A stretch of 64,000 nucleotides of DNA from Diphasiastrum complanatum (lineage: Eukaryota > Streptophyta > Lycopodiopsida > Lycopodiales > Lycopodiaceae): the NCBI GenBank assembly GCA_029204225.1, contig CM055096.1, positions 62,662,957 through 62,726,956 of the forward strand. Direction: 5' to 3'. Made by a program: the position numbers and the translations under genes. Below the pieces are notes generated by a model. The model saw nothing but the letters and a program-made list of their open reading frames with translations, made no database searches and was not told where the DNA came from. Each line of letters begins with the position of its first letter. Positions within the stretch are counted from its first letter, which is position 1. Shown here in pieces: positions 21,701 through 32,863 of this stretch.

Positions 21701-22762
21701 AAAATCATTTGCAGTGTATATTGATTTCTTCACTCCATCATAAGGTGCAATAGAAGAGAAAGAGTCCTTGGAGCTACACATATGTGAAGAGGCTCCACTA
21801 TCAATATACCATAGGCCGTCCTTCTTGAAAGGAGTAGATGAGAAACTAGAGACCATAAGAGATCCCTCTCCATCACTTGCAATAGTGTCTTCCTTCTCAT
21901 TGGTAATATTGGCTTTCTTGAGTTGATTCTTCTTTTTGAAGCAATTGGTGGCATAATGACCTTTCTTGCCACAATAAAAGCACTTGATCTTCTTCTTCTT
22001 CTTGAGCTTGGATGATGAAGCATTAGAGGAATCATCTTCCTCCTCATCTTTGTCTTTGGATTTGACTTTGTCCTTGCTTGAGGATTGTTGATGTTGGTTC
22101 TTGCTCCTCTCTTTGTGCTTATCCTTGGCAAAGAGAGCTTTGCCATCATTATGAGTGAGAGAAAGCTTGTCCATCCTCAAGAGCTTATACTCTTGTCTTT
22201 CTTCTTCTGAAATTAGCACACTTTGGAGAGCCTCCAAACTTGGTAGCTCCTCCTTAATGGCATAGGATTGGACAAGATTATCAAATTCACTTCTCAAGCC
22301 ATTGAGAATGACTTGAACTAGCTCATTTTGATTGATGGAATCACCAATACAAGCAAGCTCTCTATGAATATCTTTTACTCTCAAAACATAACTAGATGCA
22401 CTCTCATCACTCTTTTGGCTACTTTGAAATATTTGATTCCTAAGAGTGAGAAGCCTAGAGGTATTCTTAGACTCATAGATAGTCTTGAGACAATCCCAAG
22501 CTTCTTTGGCTGTTGTACAAGTACCTATCTCCCTCAATATCTCATTAGAGACATTCATCTTAATGTAGTGGAGAGCCATCCTAGCTCTCTTTTTGTATTT
22601 TTGAAGCTCTTGAAGAAATTGTGGTTCTTCTTCAAGGCCAAGAACTATGTCCATCATGTCTTGAAGGATCAAGATGGACTCCATCCTCATTTTCCAAATT
22701 GAATAATTTGAAGTGGTCAATCTTTCACTTGGTTCCAACAAGGATGAACCCATTGAAGACAT
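18783..22762 (-). pseudogene. Copia gag-pol polyprotein with three lesions
   Basis: Start chosen at the first ATG (22762; MSSMGSS). Domains in order: Gag core (NELVQVILNGL), zinc knuckle CFYCGKKGHYATNCF, aspartic protease YIDSGASSHMC, integrase zinc region (HRRLGHP...C--C) and core (HSDV, DDYTRFTWIY, SDGGGEY, PSQNGVAERKN), RT (GCKWVF, FAPIAKMVTIR, YVDDIIL) and RNase H (GYSDSDFASD, SSCEAEY, RSKHIEV). Lesions are a TAG at 20750-20752 after the integrase, a TGA at 20220-20222 where relatives have Trp (HTWELVD), and a frameshift near 19545. All catalytic motifs remain readable, so the lesions are recent. Confidence 0.95.
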
Positions 22763-23506
22763 TTGAAGTGAAGAAAACTCAAATGATGAATAATAAATGT
22801 TGTTACACACTTTCAATAGGATCCAATAATTGAGTACTATCTCCTCCTATGAAAGATCTTACAACAATTTGTGAATTGATTCTCACTAGCTACACAAATC
22901 TCTCTAAAACAAGATCTATTTCACATCAAATGATGGAGTATAGGCAAAGTTAGGATCCAACACTCTTAGCACGTGTGAAATACACTAAGAAACCAAATTT
23001 GACTCAAATACAATGATATTGCATGAAACAAAATGGCTAAGATCTCAAAACAGTGCCTAGATCACATATAGATGAGATTGGCAAGCATACAACTGTGATC
23101 TTGGATCAACCAAGCAATCTCTTGACCAAACCAAATGTGTCCACCCAGGTCTAGGTGCCCTACCTAACCCTCTTCAAAAGCTTATAACTTTTGATTGGCT
23201 CAACCAAATGGAATGAAACTGATTGCAACAGAAACTAGACAAAAATAGCTTCAAAACAAGCTATCAAGCAAGATAAATGGATCAAACATGAGAGAGAACT
23301 TCCAAACTAAAATTGGATGTTCCTCACACGTGTCTGAGAACCTGATTCCGTACAGTACCAGGTCAGACCCAATCAATGTCCTTTTGATCTCTTTTGATCC
23401 AAGATTGAACAAGATAGCTAGGAAAATGGCCCTTGACAACTTCTAGCTCAAGATTGATGAAAATTTTTCACTTAGATGGATCAAAATGCATGGTAACCTT
23501 AGGTAG
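22763..23506 (-). other. Untranslated leader of the young copia element
   Basis: Lies between primer site and gag start, with no ORF of note. It contains further ACACGTGT-type motifs (near 22968 and 23323), so the motif is not confined to the LTRs. Confidence 0.7.
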
Positions 23507-23518
23507 GCTCTGATACCA
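23507..23518 (-). promoter_or_regulatory. Primer-binding site, initiator-Met tRNA type
   Basis: The minus strand reads TGGTATCAGAGC directly adjacent to the 5' LTR, a perfect match to the common copia primer site. Confidence 0.95.
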
Positions 23519-24255
23519 TGTTGATTTTCACACGTGTGGACTGTCCACTACATGTACTTGTGATATCCTAAGGTGTGTAGATGCACCAAGATCAAGACTA
23601 GATTGAGATTCAAGATCAATCTTGAATCCTATGGCAAAAACACACTACTACATGCATTCAATCACTTCCAACTCTCACTCACACGTGTGGGAAGTATTCA
23701 AAAAATAATCTAAGTAAAAACAAGCTGCTCTCCTCGGGTAGAGAGAGAAAATGCATCAAGAGCTCTCTGGTAGAGAGAGAAAGCTAGAAATCCAAAAACT
23801 CACAAAATCCATGAAATCACCAAATCAATTGATTTCAAAATGAGGAGTACAATGATACTAGTAGGTCCACGAGCTACCACTATGCTTAACTATGATTGGA
23901 CCACATTTTGTCACCTCTTGATCCTATTGGATCATTGATCTATGCACCTCTTAATTCTATTGGACTATATTCAAGCACACCTCAATTTCCTATTGGACCT
24001 CACAAGGTTCCACCTCTATATCCTATTGGACCTCTTGGAATTCATCAAACAAAAACTTTACACTTTTCTACACTCTAATTAGCAAGTGTTTAGCCTCTTA
24101 CTCTATTTTGGCTCAATAGTGGCATTACAAGTGGAAATGCATAATTTGCCATCTATGCCAAATTCATTCCTATCAACATCCTACACCTAGATGCTTGATG
24201 TAAAAAACATAAGACCCCTATATCTAACATAGATAATCTTTTTCAATTCTTCACA
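23519..24255 (-). repeat. 5' LTR of the young copia element
   Basis: 737 bp, nearly identical to 18028-18764. The plus strand starts TGTTGATTTTCACACG and ends CAATTCTTCACA, followed by the TATGG target duplication. Confidence 0.95.
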
Positions 24256-24301
24256 TATGGTACATATTGCAGCAAATAGGAAAGAAAAGAGGTAGGAAGC
24301 C

Positions 24302-24449
24302 ATGGCTTCTTCAAGCGGATGGGTTGCTGCAGAAATTGATGAAGACTTGCACAGTCGTCAGTTGGCAGTTTATGGCAGAGAGGCAATGTGCCAGTTGTTT
24401 GGATCCAACGTGCTAATTTTTGGTTTGCAAGCACTTGGAGTCAAAATTG
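24302..24449 (+). pseudogene. Ubiquitin-activating enzyme E1 (UBA1-like) exon fragment
   Basis: From an ATG the frame reads [18 protein letters not shown], then [18 protein letters not shown]. This is the conserved N-terminus of plant E1 (usual form [37 protein letters not shown]), the first half of the inactive adenylation fold. It ends at a plausible donor, ATTG|GTACGT. No next exon (AKNLILAGVKSVTLHD in normal E1) is found downstream. About 49 residues of a roughly 1,050-residue enzyme remain. It begins 46 bp after the copia target duplication, so the young copia element inserted just upstream of this fragment. Confidence 0.85.
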
Positions 24450-25718
24450 GTACGTTGCAGTAACTTCCCAAGTTGAAAGCCTACACTTTAGATGCTCTGT
24501 AAACTGCATAGACTTTGTGTCATAGATCTTGGAAATTTCCAGAATTAAAAGGTAAGAATGAACTTGGCGAACTCATATGGTTTCAAATGAATCTGACTGA
24601 GCATTTCGGTTTGTCTAGTATCATCCGGATCCGGATGTTTGTAAGGATGACGGTTGTGCTAGCAAGTTCAAGCAGATGAAAATGGCCTAGGAGGTCTGTC
24701 ACATCTTATCATCTTCCTCTTTGATAAGATAGCATAGTAGAGAGAAAGACCAACACGTCAAGTACATTCTTTACTGATTGATTATAGAAAGAAGGGGAAA
24801 CTGAACATTGCATAGTGCATGAGAGAGTGGGTCTGTTGCTCAAGGAGATCTATCGCTGGAGGTAGGCCAAAACAAGTGCCAGCAGACATCCATCCCTATC
24901 GTGGAGCAAGACAAAGATGAGAACTCAAGACTTCAAACCCTGAGCAAAAGACGCGAGCCTCCTTTGTGTTTGATAATACCTACAATATCCACGTCTCTTC
25001 CTACGGATGAGTACAACACTACCTAACAGAAACACATCGTTGTAACAACCATGTTCTTGGATGATCTATTGTACCAATGTTCTGTCTCCTGCTACACTAA
25101 TCTCTGAAACGTATCAACATGGATGAGTTTAACTATGATTCTAGCTCAATCAGCTATGAAGGTCTTATATAAAATTCATACGATAGGAGCAAACATCTTG
25201 AAGCTCAGAAAAAGCAGAAGGGTGTTACCAAAATAGATAATTGTCTGTCAAGATAGCCGTAGTTGGAGCTCCTCGCAACACAATCTCTCTTCAACTGTTC
25301 TCTATAGCTATACCTACCCCCTCGCAAGACGATCTCTTTAGCTCCTCTCTGTTGGGAACATGGTTCATAATTCACAGTATACTCTGATGTAGATGCAAGC
25401 ATCCGCAAGCGTCTATCTCAGTAGTTGGGAACATGGTACATAATTCACAATATACTCTGATGCACATGCAAGCGTCCGCAAGCATCTGTCTCAATAGCAA
25501 GATACAGATTGTGCTCTGATACCTATCACCTTATCACCTGCATCATGATCACGACATACCGATTCATGTGGCCTTCACGTGCACGTCCAATATGATTAAT
25601 AAAAAATATTTTGCCAAACTGGGAAATGGCTTTTGTCCTGAGATGAACGTGATGCGAACACGTCATCAGGTGGTGAAACTATCACAGTATCCCTGAACAA
25701 CAAGGTCAGGGCCAAAAA
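24450..25718. other. No gene recognised; 73-bp tandem duplication and a primer-like site
   Basis: At 25351-25423 and 25424-25493 a 73-bp unit starting GTTGGGAACATGGT is repeated in tandem with few changes. At about 25511-25521 GCTCTGATACC matches the complement of the copia primer site, suggesting another minus-oriented relic, but no LTR was identified. The rest shows no recognised coding sequence. Confidence 0.45.
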
Positions 25719-25990
25719 GCCTCCGGGGTCCAGCGCCGGTGCTGGACCCCAGAGGCATTTTTTTTGCCACAGTTTGCTAGTGCTTATAATAACACTCTCC
25801 CCATTCTATGCTTTATGTCTAGCAAAAGCTTGCAAGCAAAACAACATACAACACCTCAGATAATAAACAACCTCAGGGGTACAGCGCCGGGGAGCCCCAA
25901 AGGTTTTTTTCTTGTTAATTTTTCACTAAAGAGTGACTCAATATGCAAAAACAAAAGCCCCCCAGGTCCAGTGCCCGGAAGCATTTCTTT
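25719..25990 (+). repeat. Three GC-rich hairpin-type motifs followed by T-runs
   Basis: At 25719-25756 a 16-bp stem with one mismatch (GCCTC-GGGGTCCAGC pairing with GCTGGACCCC-GAGGC) encloses GCCGGT and is followed by eight Ts. Near 25871, CTCAGGGGTACAGCGCCGGGG-AGCCCC-AAAGG is followed by seven Ts. Near 25957, CCCCCAGGTCCAGTGCCCGG is followed by a T-rich run. The three share a GGTCCAGCGCCGG-like core in strongly AT-rich surroundings. No family is recognised. Confidence 0.55.
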
Positions 25991-27739
25991 TCTAATGTCG
26001 CAAGGAATAGGATGCAGTATTTCATTTAACTTAGGTACTTTATCGTTGTCTTCTATGAACTTATATTTGTTAAGTTGCCACTAAACTTCAACAATTTTTC
26101 CATGGCCGTGCATGCTGTGATAATTCTCTCCTGAAATGCATTATTCATGTGCACGTCTTTTTGCATACTTCAGCATCTTTGGCACGAAGTTGTTTCCATT
26201 AAAGCTTTCCCAGCAAAGGCCCGTGGTGTGTACCAAAAAAATATTTAGTTGTTGTAAATGTGGACTCACATTTGAGAATAGAGTTGAGTCCTTTTTAGAT
26301 TCTTTCTCACAATATGTTGGTTGATAGAAGAAGCCGCAAGAAGCAGTCATACTTATTTAAAAAAATCTGTGTGGACTTCAATCTCAGATTAATGTCATGG
26401 AGACCAGAACTATTATTTTATAATAGGTGATGACTATCTCATTGTCCTACATCAAATATATCTTGCCAAGCAGGAAACTTTTGCTAGAAAACTTAAATTA
26501 TACACCCCCAGTTCTGCTTCAACACACATCAACTCTAGTCAGTCTATCATGGACAGATGCTATCTGTAAAAGTGAAATGCATTTGTAGTCTAGATTGGAT
26601 GCATGATTCTGATAATCTCTCTCTTCCTTGTAGATATTGAATTGCTTTCTAGTTGTTCCTTATGTCATATGAAACCACTGTCATTGGCTACTATGAACAC
26701 CCACATAATACAACACTATGGAAAAAGATAAAACAATTAACAACAGGATGGCTTACGTTGACAATGAGTGGGTGATGTTGTTGCTAGTAACTCATCTATC
26801 AATTTTTTGAGTGTTTGGATAACACTAGGCGGTGTCTAGTTTGCCATGACGCATAACATTACCTTCAGTGCAACCATAGTTACCATCACCCTAAGCCCTA
26901 AACCTCAAAAAATTATGCTCCGACAGCTCAACTTATCAAAACATTCTCACTTGATGCTCTAATGTTCTTGAAATTGTTGCATGCAACGTAGTGGGCTAGA
27001 AGTTACCTTAAACAAACATCTTTTTAGTCTTTTTTGTGACATATGAGATTGTTATAGACAAACAAGCTCAAAAAACTGATCATTTGTGCTTTGGACCCTA
27101 ACAAGGTCAGTGGAGCTACATTTCTCTAACAGTCATGTTAGAGAAATGCTGTAACTTTTCTTTATAACACATGTGATTGCTGGTTGGAAGCATTGCCAAA
27201 AGCATTAGATTGTACAAGTGAATCGGAGGTTGGTCACTATGCACAATCAAGAATTGTAAAAACCCGCCCAAATAGATTCAATCTCCTTTTAGGTGTTATT
27301 GTTGAAAAAAGGTTTTCATACTGGATGCACTTATTTATTACTCTCAAAAATATTCTGAAAGTATTGTGTGTCCCATTACTGGTCCACATTGCCTTTTAAA
27401 AGCCAATAACATCTATTCAAAAGAACCACGTGAGATGATACCTGACAAAAATGTGTACATCACACCCCAAACCCTAAACCCATAAAAATACTATTGGAAG
27501 AAGGGTCCTCAAGTTTCAGATTTGCTCGCCATTGTACACATTTTCTAAAAAATGCTCGCTGACATATGCTCGCCAAAAAATCGCACCCCAAATCCACTTT
27601 TTTGGAGATAATGTCGGTGAAGAGAGATGTATGATTTCATGTTCCAAGAAAGTTCTCATTTTTCAAAAAATGTTGCAAAGGCAGTAAATCACTAAAAGCA
27701 TGTGAGTTAATGAAATCACCACCACAAACTATGACAGAA
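25991..27739. other. No gene recognised
   Basis: Only short open frames without motifs. Two telomere-like words (CCCTAAGCCCTAAACC near 26888 and CCCCAAACCCTAAACCC near 27465) are present, which occur by chance or as promoter telo-boxes in plants. No shared repeats were seen. Confidence 0.4.
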
Positions 27740-28010
27740 TCAAGTGTTTCATCATAGTCAATCCCCTTGAATTGAGCATATCCCTTGGCAACTAGTATTG
27801 TTTTATAATTGTTCACACTACCATTTTGATTAAGCTTGATCTTAAAGCCCCATTTGCAAACAATAACATTTTGTATCTTTGATGGAGGATCAATAATTTT
27901 ACAAGTATCTCAAGCAATGCATCATATACTCACTTTTCATTGCATCAAATTACTCTTTTGTTGCTAAAGTTTCATTCACACTTGAAAGAACATCATCAAA
28001 GTTAAGGTAG
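27740..28010 (-). pseudogene. Copia reverse transcriptase N-terminal fragment
   Basis: Minus strand reads IIDPPSKIQNVIVCKWGFKI, then LNQNGSVNNYKTILVAKGYAQ and GIDYDET. This is the copia RT start (usual form VDPP---k-IGCKWVFK-K-n-dGs--kyKARLVAKGfaQ--GiDY-ETF). Internal stops and a diverged sequence show an old relic. It lies within the region bounded on the right by a minus-oriented primer site at 29781. Confidence 0.75.
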
Positions 28011-29780
28011 TAATAAGGGCAATAAAAATTATACAATCATCAATTTGTAATTCTCTCTTCCTTGTATTTGAGTCTTGATGGTTGCATTCTTGCTTGAGTT
28101 GAAATTTTTGGAGTTTGTAGGGTATGCTTGCTCCTCCTTAATCCCTACTATTTCCTTGATAATAGGCTTGGTAGTAGGCTTGATAATTTTCTTGATGAAC
28201 CAGTCAATAGTTGTTCATTGAACTTTAGTCTTGCTTGCTCCTTTCTTCTGTGACAGATCTCAATTTTTTTTTCTTTCTCTAAATCACGTGGAGGTATGAT
28301 AATTTCTCTAGAATTCATAATTCCAATCAAATGTCATTGTAAGAATAAATTTGCAAGAGAAATTATACAATCATATTCAAATAACAAATAAAGCGCAACT
28401 GATGTCAATATCAATAACAATATATGCATGTTGTTGCGATCATGAGATGAATCACTATTTGATGATGATGACATCGTCGATGACATATACACACTGTAGC
28501 TAGCTACTCTATACCACATCATAAGTAGTCATTATGAGACCGTATGTACTAGACAAATATAATAATATTTGTTTAAGATTATATTTAAATATTTAGAAAA
28601 ATATTTATTTAACTAATTCCAATTCATTATCAACATTAGGAAAATAATGAATTTAATGAATTGGAAATATAATCCACAAGCAAGTTGGCCCTCTTATGGA
28701 ATGGATGTGGAATGTCCTTGCTCTCTATCCCTTTTCCTCCATCTCTCATGATTTCTTTGTGGTTGATAATTGTTGGATTTAATTATTGTTAGATTTTCTA
28801 ATTCGTATGTTTTTTGTGTGAGAGAAAAGGAGAGAGAAAAGGGTTGTGAAAGTACTGTACTTTAGGACCATAAATGGATCTACAAAAGATCCACAAGAGT
28901 GATTGGATGCTTGCTTAACAATCTATCAAAAAACTAGACACAAAAAAGTTGATCTAGATTGGCAATTTGACAAACAACAAGCATTAACAATCAAAAGCAT
29001 TGATAAACATTGAAATCCGAGCCCACACGTGTGTACTACAGGCTGTAGTACGGCCTTCAACCTGAGAAACAAGTAGAAATTGATTTGGTTTCATTTGGAT
29101 CACAAAAACTCAATGTACATAGTGAACTAGCTTGAGATTGCCAATGAGCTCCAAAAATTTTCTATCTTCTCACTATGGAGAGAGGGAATACATAGCAAAT
29201 TCGACTTCCTTATTGAAGTTAGGTGGATTTCCAGCATGTAATAAGGAAGTTAACTCACTCTCCTTGACCTAAAATGAAACCCTAGTCTATTTCCTAGAGC
29301 TATGCTTGGTAGGTAGCTAGTTGGTCAAATTTTCACCTTAAACTTAGGTGTAGGTCCTATAAAGTAGGGATGACCACAAAATAGACATGACCAACTCTCT
29401 TGACTTGACCTAACCTACATTAGGATGGGTTTCCCATGTGGCATCATGGCCTCACATGTGTGGGACCCACTTGTGTACACAATTTACACTATTCTACATG
29501 GTTTTTGATCAAGCTAGATTTGCCAATTTTTGGCAATTCTTCACAAGGGTAAGCTACCATCTGGATCTTAGTGTTAATTGTGGATCATCAATGCATGCTG
29601 GATTTTGATCTATGCTATCGCTCTCATGGGATTGAACCTCCACGTGACATCTAACCTCGTCTCCTTGATGCTTGTGTGCTTGGATCTTGGGTTGAGGCTA
29701 GGGTAGGAAATAGCCCCACAACACCCTTGACCCTAAAAATATCATAGAATTGATTGTAATAGGTGATTGCTTGGATTTGG
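28011..29780 (-). other. Remains of a minus-oriented copia element, no clear ORF
   Basis: Between the RT fragment and the primer site no Gag or integrase motif could be recognised. A word of about 30 bp near 28603 (AATATTTATTTAACTAATTCC) recurs at 35887 in the shared LTR. A CACACGTGTG motif lies near 29032. Confidence 0.4.
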
Positions 29781-29792
29781 GATCTGATACCA
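29781..29792 (-). promoter_or_regulatory. Primer-binding site of a minus-oriented copia relic
   Basis: The plus strand GATCTGATACCA is the complement of TGGTATCAGATC, a frequent variant of the initiator-Met primer site. The LTR starting TGCTAAAATAAG follows immediately. Confidence 0.75.
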
Positions 29793-30175
29793 TGCTAAAA
29801 TAAGAGGTTATGAATCTCATTTGGATACTAAAACATTGAAAAAGCATCAAAGGTTTCATTTATATCCAATAGATAGAAAACTAGCACACAATGCTGCCTA
29901 TTTTGCATCTAATTTGGCAAGAGCTTTTGAACACCACAATCAAACTAGAATTAATTGATCCTCACATCTTGTCACACATGTGAAAAGTATAGTACTTTGT
30001 TCAGATTCGAATCTATTCATTAGACACAAAAAACATCACATTCATCATGCATCAATTCCTCATGAAAGAGCAAACTTGCCAAAATCACCATCTCTTGATA
30101 ATCTCTCAAAGTATGTACAAAATGAGTTCTCAATCCATATCAAATGATCTCGAATATGAGATTAGGATAGAGTGC
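29793..30175 (-). repeat. Left half of an LTR split by a later insertion
   Basis: LTR starts TGCTAAAATAAG next to a primer site and is interrupted at the AGTGC target site of the 30176-35609 element. It resumes at 35615 and closes with TTTCAACA at 35962, giving about 731 bp in all. Confidence 0.7.
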
Positions 30176-31025
30176 TGTTAAAATTGGCAAAAGCTAACTT
30201 GATCATATCTTGTGAGTACCATTATGAGTAGTACATATCATCATAAGACATGTGTGGAGCCTTTTCCCACGTGTGAATTAAATGCATTTATCATTTAGAT
30301 GAGTCATATAGGTTGTACATACCATTTCATTTGAGATCTAGTGGCTAAAATGGCCAAAATCTAGTTTTCTAGCTATATGCCACTTGGCATCATTTTATTG
30401 GTAGGAAAAGCTATTTCACATGGATAGGAGTGATCTCACACGTGCCAAGGACTGCTCAAATGTGTGAAAACATCAGTAGTAGGTGAGATCTAGCTTGTAG
30501 TAGATATTTGTGCAAGTCCCTATAAATTAGGAAAATTGCCTAAAATCAAGGGAGGTGGCTATAAGTTAGGAAACTTGGTCCATGTTCCATATTGATGATT
30601 ATTGGTGGATCCTTTGATGAGTAGGCACTCTAACACGTGCCAAATAAGCTGGTTAACCATCAGCTCTTGTGTATATATGGTGGCTCATTTGGCCATAATT
30701 GACATGGAAGCTAAATCTTGGTTTTGGAGCAATTCTAGTGTTTTCTCTCTATTTGTCTTGTGTTTTTATGCATCGATTGGGTTCTAATCTTAGCATACTT
30801 TATTCTCAGCCTAATGTCCATACTCTAACAGGTTTTAACACGTGTGAAACCATCAAGTACAAGTTTTGATCAATAATGATTGTTCTTGTTAGATTTATTC
30901 ATCTAGATTTGATCTAAATGCTATCTAATCTTGTGTAGATTGATAGGTTGATCTAATCTAACATCCAATCACACTTGTGGATCTGATTCAGATCTATTCT
31001 TGGTCCATTTTTCTGTACTTTGACA
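30176..31025 (+). repeat. 5' LTR of the non-autonomous element
   Basis: 850 bp with TGTTA...TGACA ends. Contains several CACGTG- or CACATGTG-type motifs (for example TTTTAACACGTGTGAAAC near the end). A plausible TATA-like GTATATATGG lies near 30670. Confidence 0.95.
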
Positions 31026-31037
31026 TGGTATCAGAGC
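31026..31037 (+). promoter_or_regulatory. Primer-binding site, initiator-Met tRNA type
   Basis: TGGTATCAGAGC immediately after the 5' LTR; perfect match to the standard copia primer site. Confidence 0.95.
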
Positions 31038-32860
31038 CAACTACAAGTGCATTTAAGGCATTGATCTAAACTGTACCCAAATTGGCAGGTTTTTGGAAAC
31101 AAGCTAATATTGAGGTAGCGGGGTTGAATGGATAGCTAGAACCATCATATTCGTACCAAATCTTGTTGTGGGCTTCAGGTGTACTTTCCACACGTGTGGG
31201 GCCATACAAGAACTATTTTGGACAATAAAATTCAGTTTGGTGCATTTTGAGCTTCATACACCCAATTTTGAGTCAATTTAGTGCATTTTTCAAGCTTTCA
31301 CTTGCATTGTTTCTATTCCATTGATTTGTTCTTGGTTTAGATCAATCATATAGTTGGATTAAATCTTGTTTACAGTACATTGAAGTTGATTCTCTGATTT
31401 TTTGAGTGTACATTGAAGTTGAGAGAGGAAGAGTGCTATAAACCAAAGATTAAGGAGTGATTTGCAAGGGGAGTGATTGAAATCCATTATACCTTCATTC
31501 TAGATTTGTTCAAGAGTTAAAGGGCTGAGTCTAGAAGCATTAAATGCTAGAAGACACTCTTGGATCAGTCCTCCAAGTGAAATCTTAGTGAATTTCTAAA
31601 GCACAAACACTCATAAAGGCAAAATCTACCAATACAAGGTGATAAGAATCGTTGGCAAGTACTAGGAGAAAAATTTGAGATCCAAGTCACATTGTTCACC
31701 CCTACTCAAGTGTGTGAGTGTGTTTTTGACTTTAATTAAAGTCATAAATGTGAGTGAGGCATATGTGTTGTGGTTGATCCAAAATTTTCAAGAGATCCTT
31801 CCTTTGTAGAGGGCAAGAACTAGTAACTCAATTCTTGACTTTGGTGGAAAAATTGTCTTATTTATTGTGATCAAATCTTGCTAAGTGGAATTAGCTCTTT
31901 GTAAGCACGTATCTTAGTGAGAGAGAAGAATCACATTTCTGAAAATTTGAATTTCATTCCAACTCTAAAGAGGTAGAGTCATTGGTACTTGGTGGAGTCC
32001 AATAGGGGTGAATGAATTCAATTTTTTGAGCAAAACTTTGACATTATATGTATGAAACTCAAATAAGTTCTATTCAACTTTCTTTGTGAGAGTGTGAGGG
32101 TCAAGTTGTGATCCCATTGGGATTTTAGAACAAGGAGGAGTCCATATTTGAGTGTTCATACATGATTGGGATCTTTGTGAATCTCTAGATGTCTAATTTT
32201 TAAGCTTGGTGAAAAAAATATTGACATAGATTGTTATCAAACCATTTCATGTCCATTCCAAATCTCAAGAGTGAGATTCTTTGGGTCAAGAGGGATTCCA
32301 AAAGGGGTTATTGGATCTGATCCTTGTGTGTTTGAATCAAGTATACATGTCAAGTTTTTGTGATCTAGCCTTTTTTTGTGAAAATTAGTGGTTTAATTTG
32401 TCAAATCAAATCAAATTCAATCCAAATCTCAAGAGTGAGATTATTCGGGTCAAGAGTGAGTCCAAAAGAGGTGACTAAGTTTTTTTTTCAAGTATTTGAA
32501 ACAAAACCCATACTTTGTTCAAGAATCTCAAAAGTTGAGTGAACTAGTCAAGAGAAAAGGAAAATCTAGGTATCAAATCTTTTCAAATCCATTCCAACTC
32601 TCAAGAGGAAGAGTCATTGGTATTTGTTGAGTCCAATAGAGGTGTTTGGATCTGATTTTTGTGATTCGATAGAGTGCTTTTGTCTTAGTGATCAAAGCAA
32701 AGATTAGTTTCCAATTGACTAGGTTGAAAGAGATATGATTCAAAATTTGTGGTCTAGATCTTGTGTAGATCCTTCTAGATTGTTGAATGTGTTCAAGTCT
32801 AGTCTCTTGAGAGTCACAAATTATATTTTAAAAAGTCATATCACTAGGTTTTACTTTCTC
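31038..32860 (+). repeat. Leader with four degenerate repeat units
   Basis: From about 31954 to 32640 a motif of the form CATTCCAACTCTCAAGAG--AGAGTC, then TTGG or TCGGGT and GTCCAAAAGAGGTG, recurs near 31957, 32253, 32417 and 32588. Each is followed by a TTTGAATC- or GATCTGAT-like stretch. Spacing is about 165-300 bp. No ORF continues through the leader. Such repeats could serve dimerisation, packaging or promoter roles; that is inference only. Confidence 0.55.
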
Positions 32861-32863
32861 ATC

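Larger units (their letters stand above)
18028..24255 (-). mobile_element. Full-length Ty1/copia retrotransposon, young insertion
   Basis: Two 737-bp LTRs differ by about five bases by eye. They begin TGTTGATT and end CTTCACA on the plus strand. The element is flanked on both sides by TATGG, a perfect five-base target duplication. The minus-strand order is 5' LTR (23519-24255), primer site, leader, gag-pol, polypurine tract, 3' LTR (18028-18764). Gag-PR-IN-RT-RH order identifies copia. The polyprotein has two in-frame stops and a frameshift, so this copy cannot move by itself despite its youth. A solo LTR of the family lies at 4142-4877, and close relatives of its pol lie at 35963-36984 and 58030-59490. 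Confidence 0.95.

Noticed and set aside
26136-26350. Cys-containing short frames on both strands
   Set aside because: No spacing pattern of a zinc finger and no homology; treated as chance.
30602-30787. 61-codon frame in an LTR
   Set aside because: Inside the 5' LTR; the same sequence in the other LTRs is disrupted.
31026-31037. TGGTATCAGAGC sites as tRNA gene ends
   Set aside because: They are retrotransposon primer sites beside LTRs; no cloverleaf-forming sequence is adjacent.
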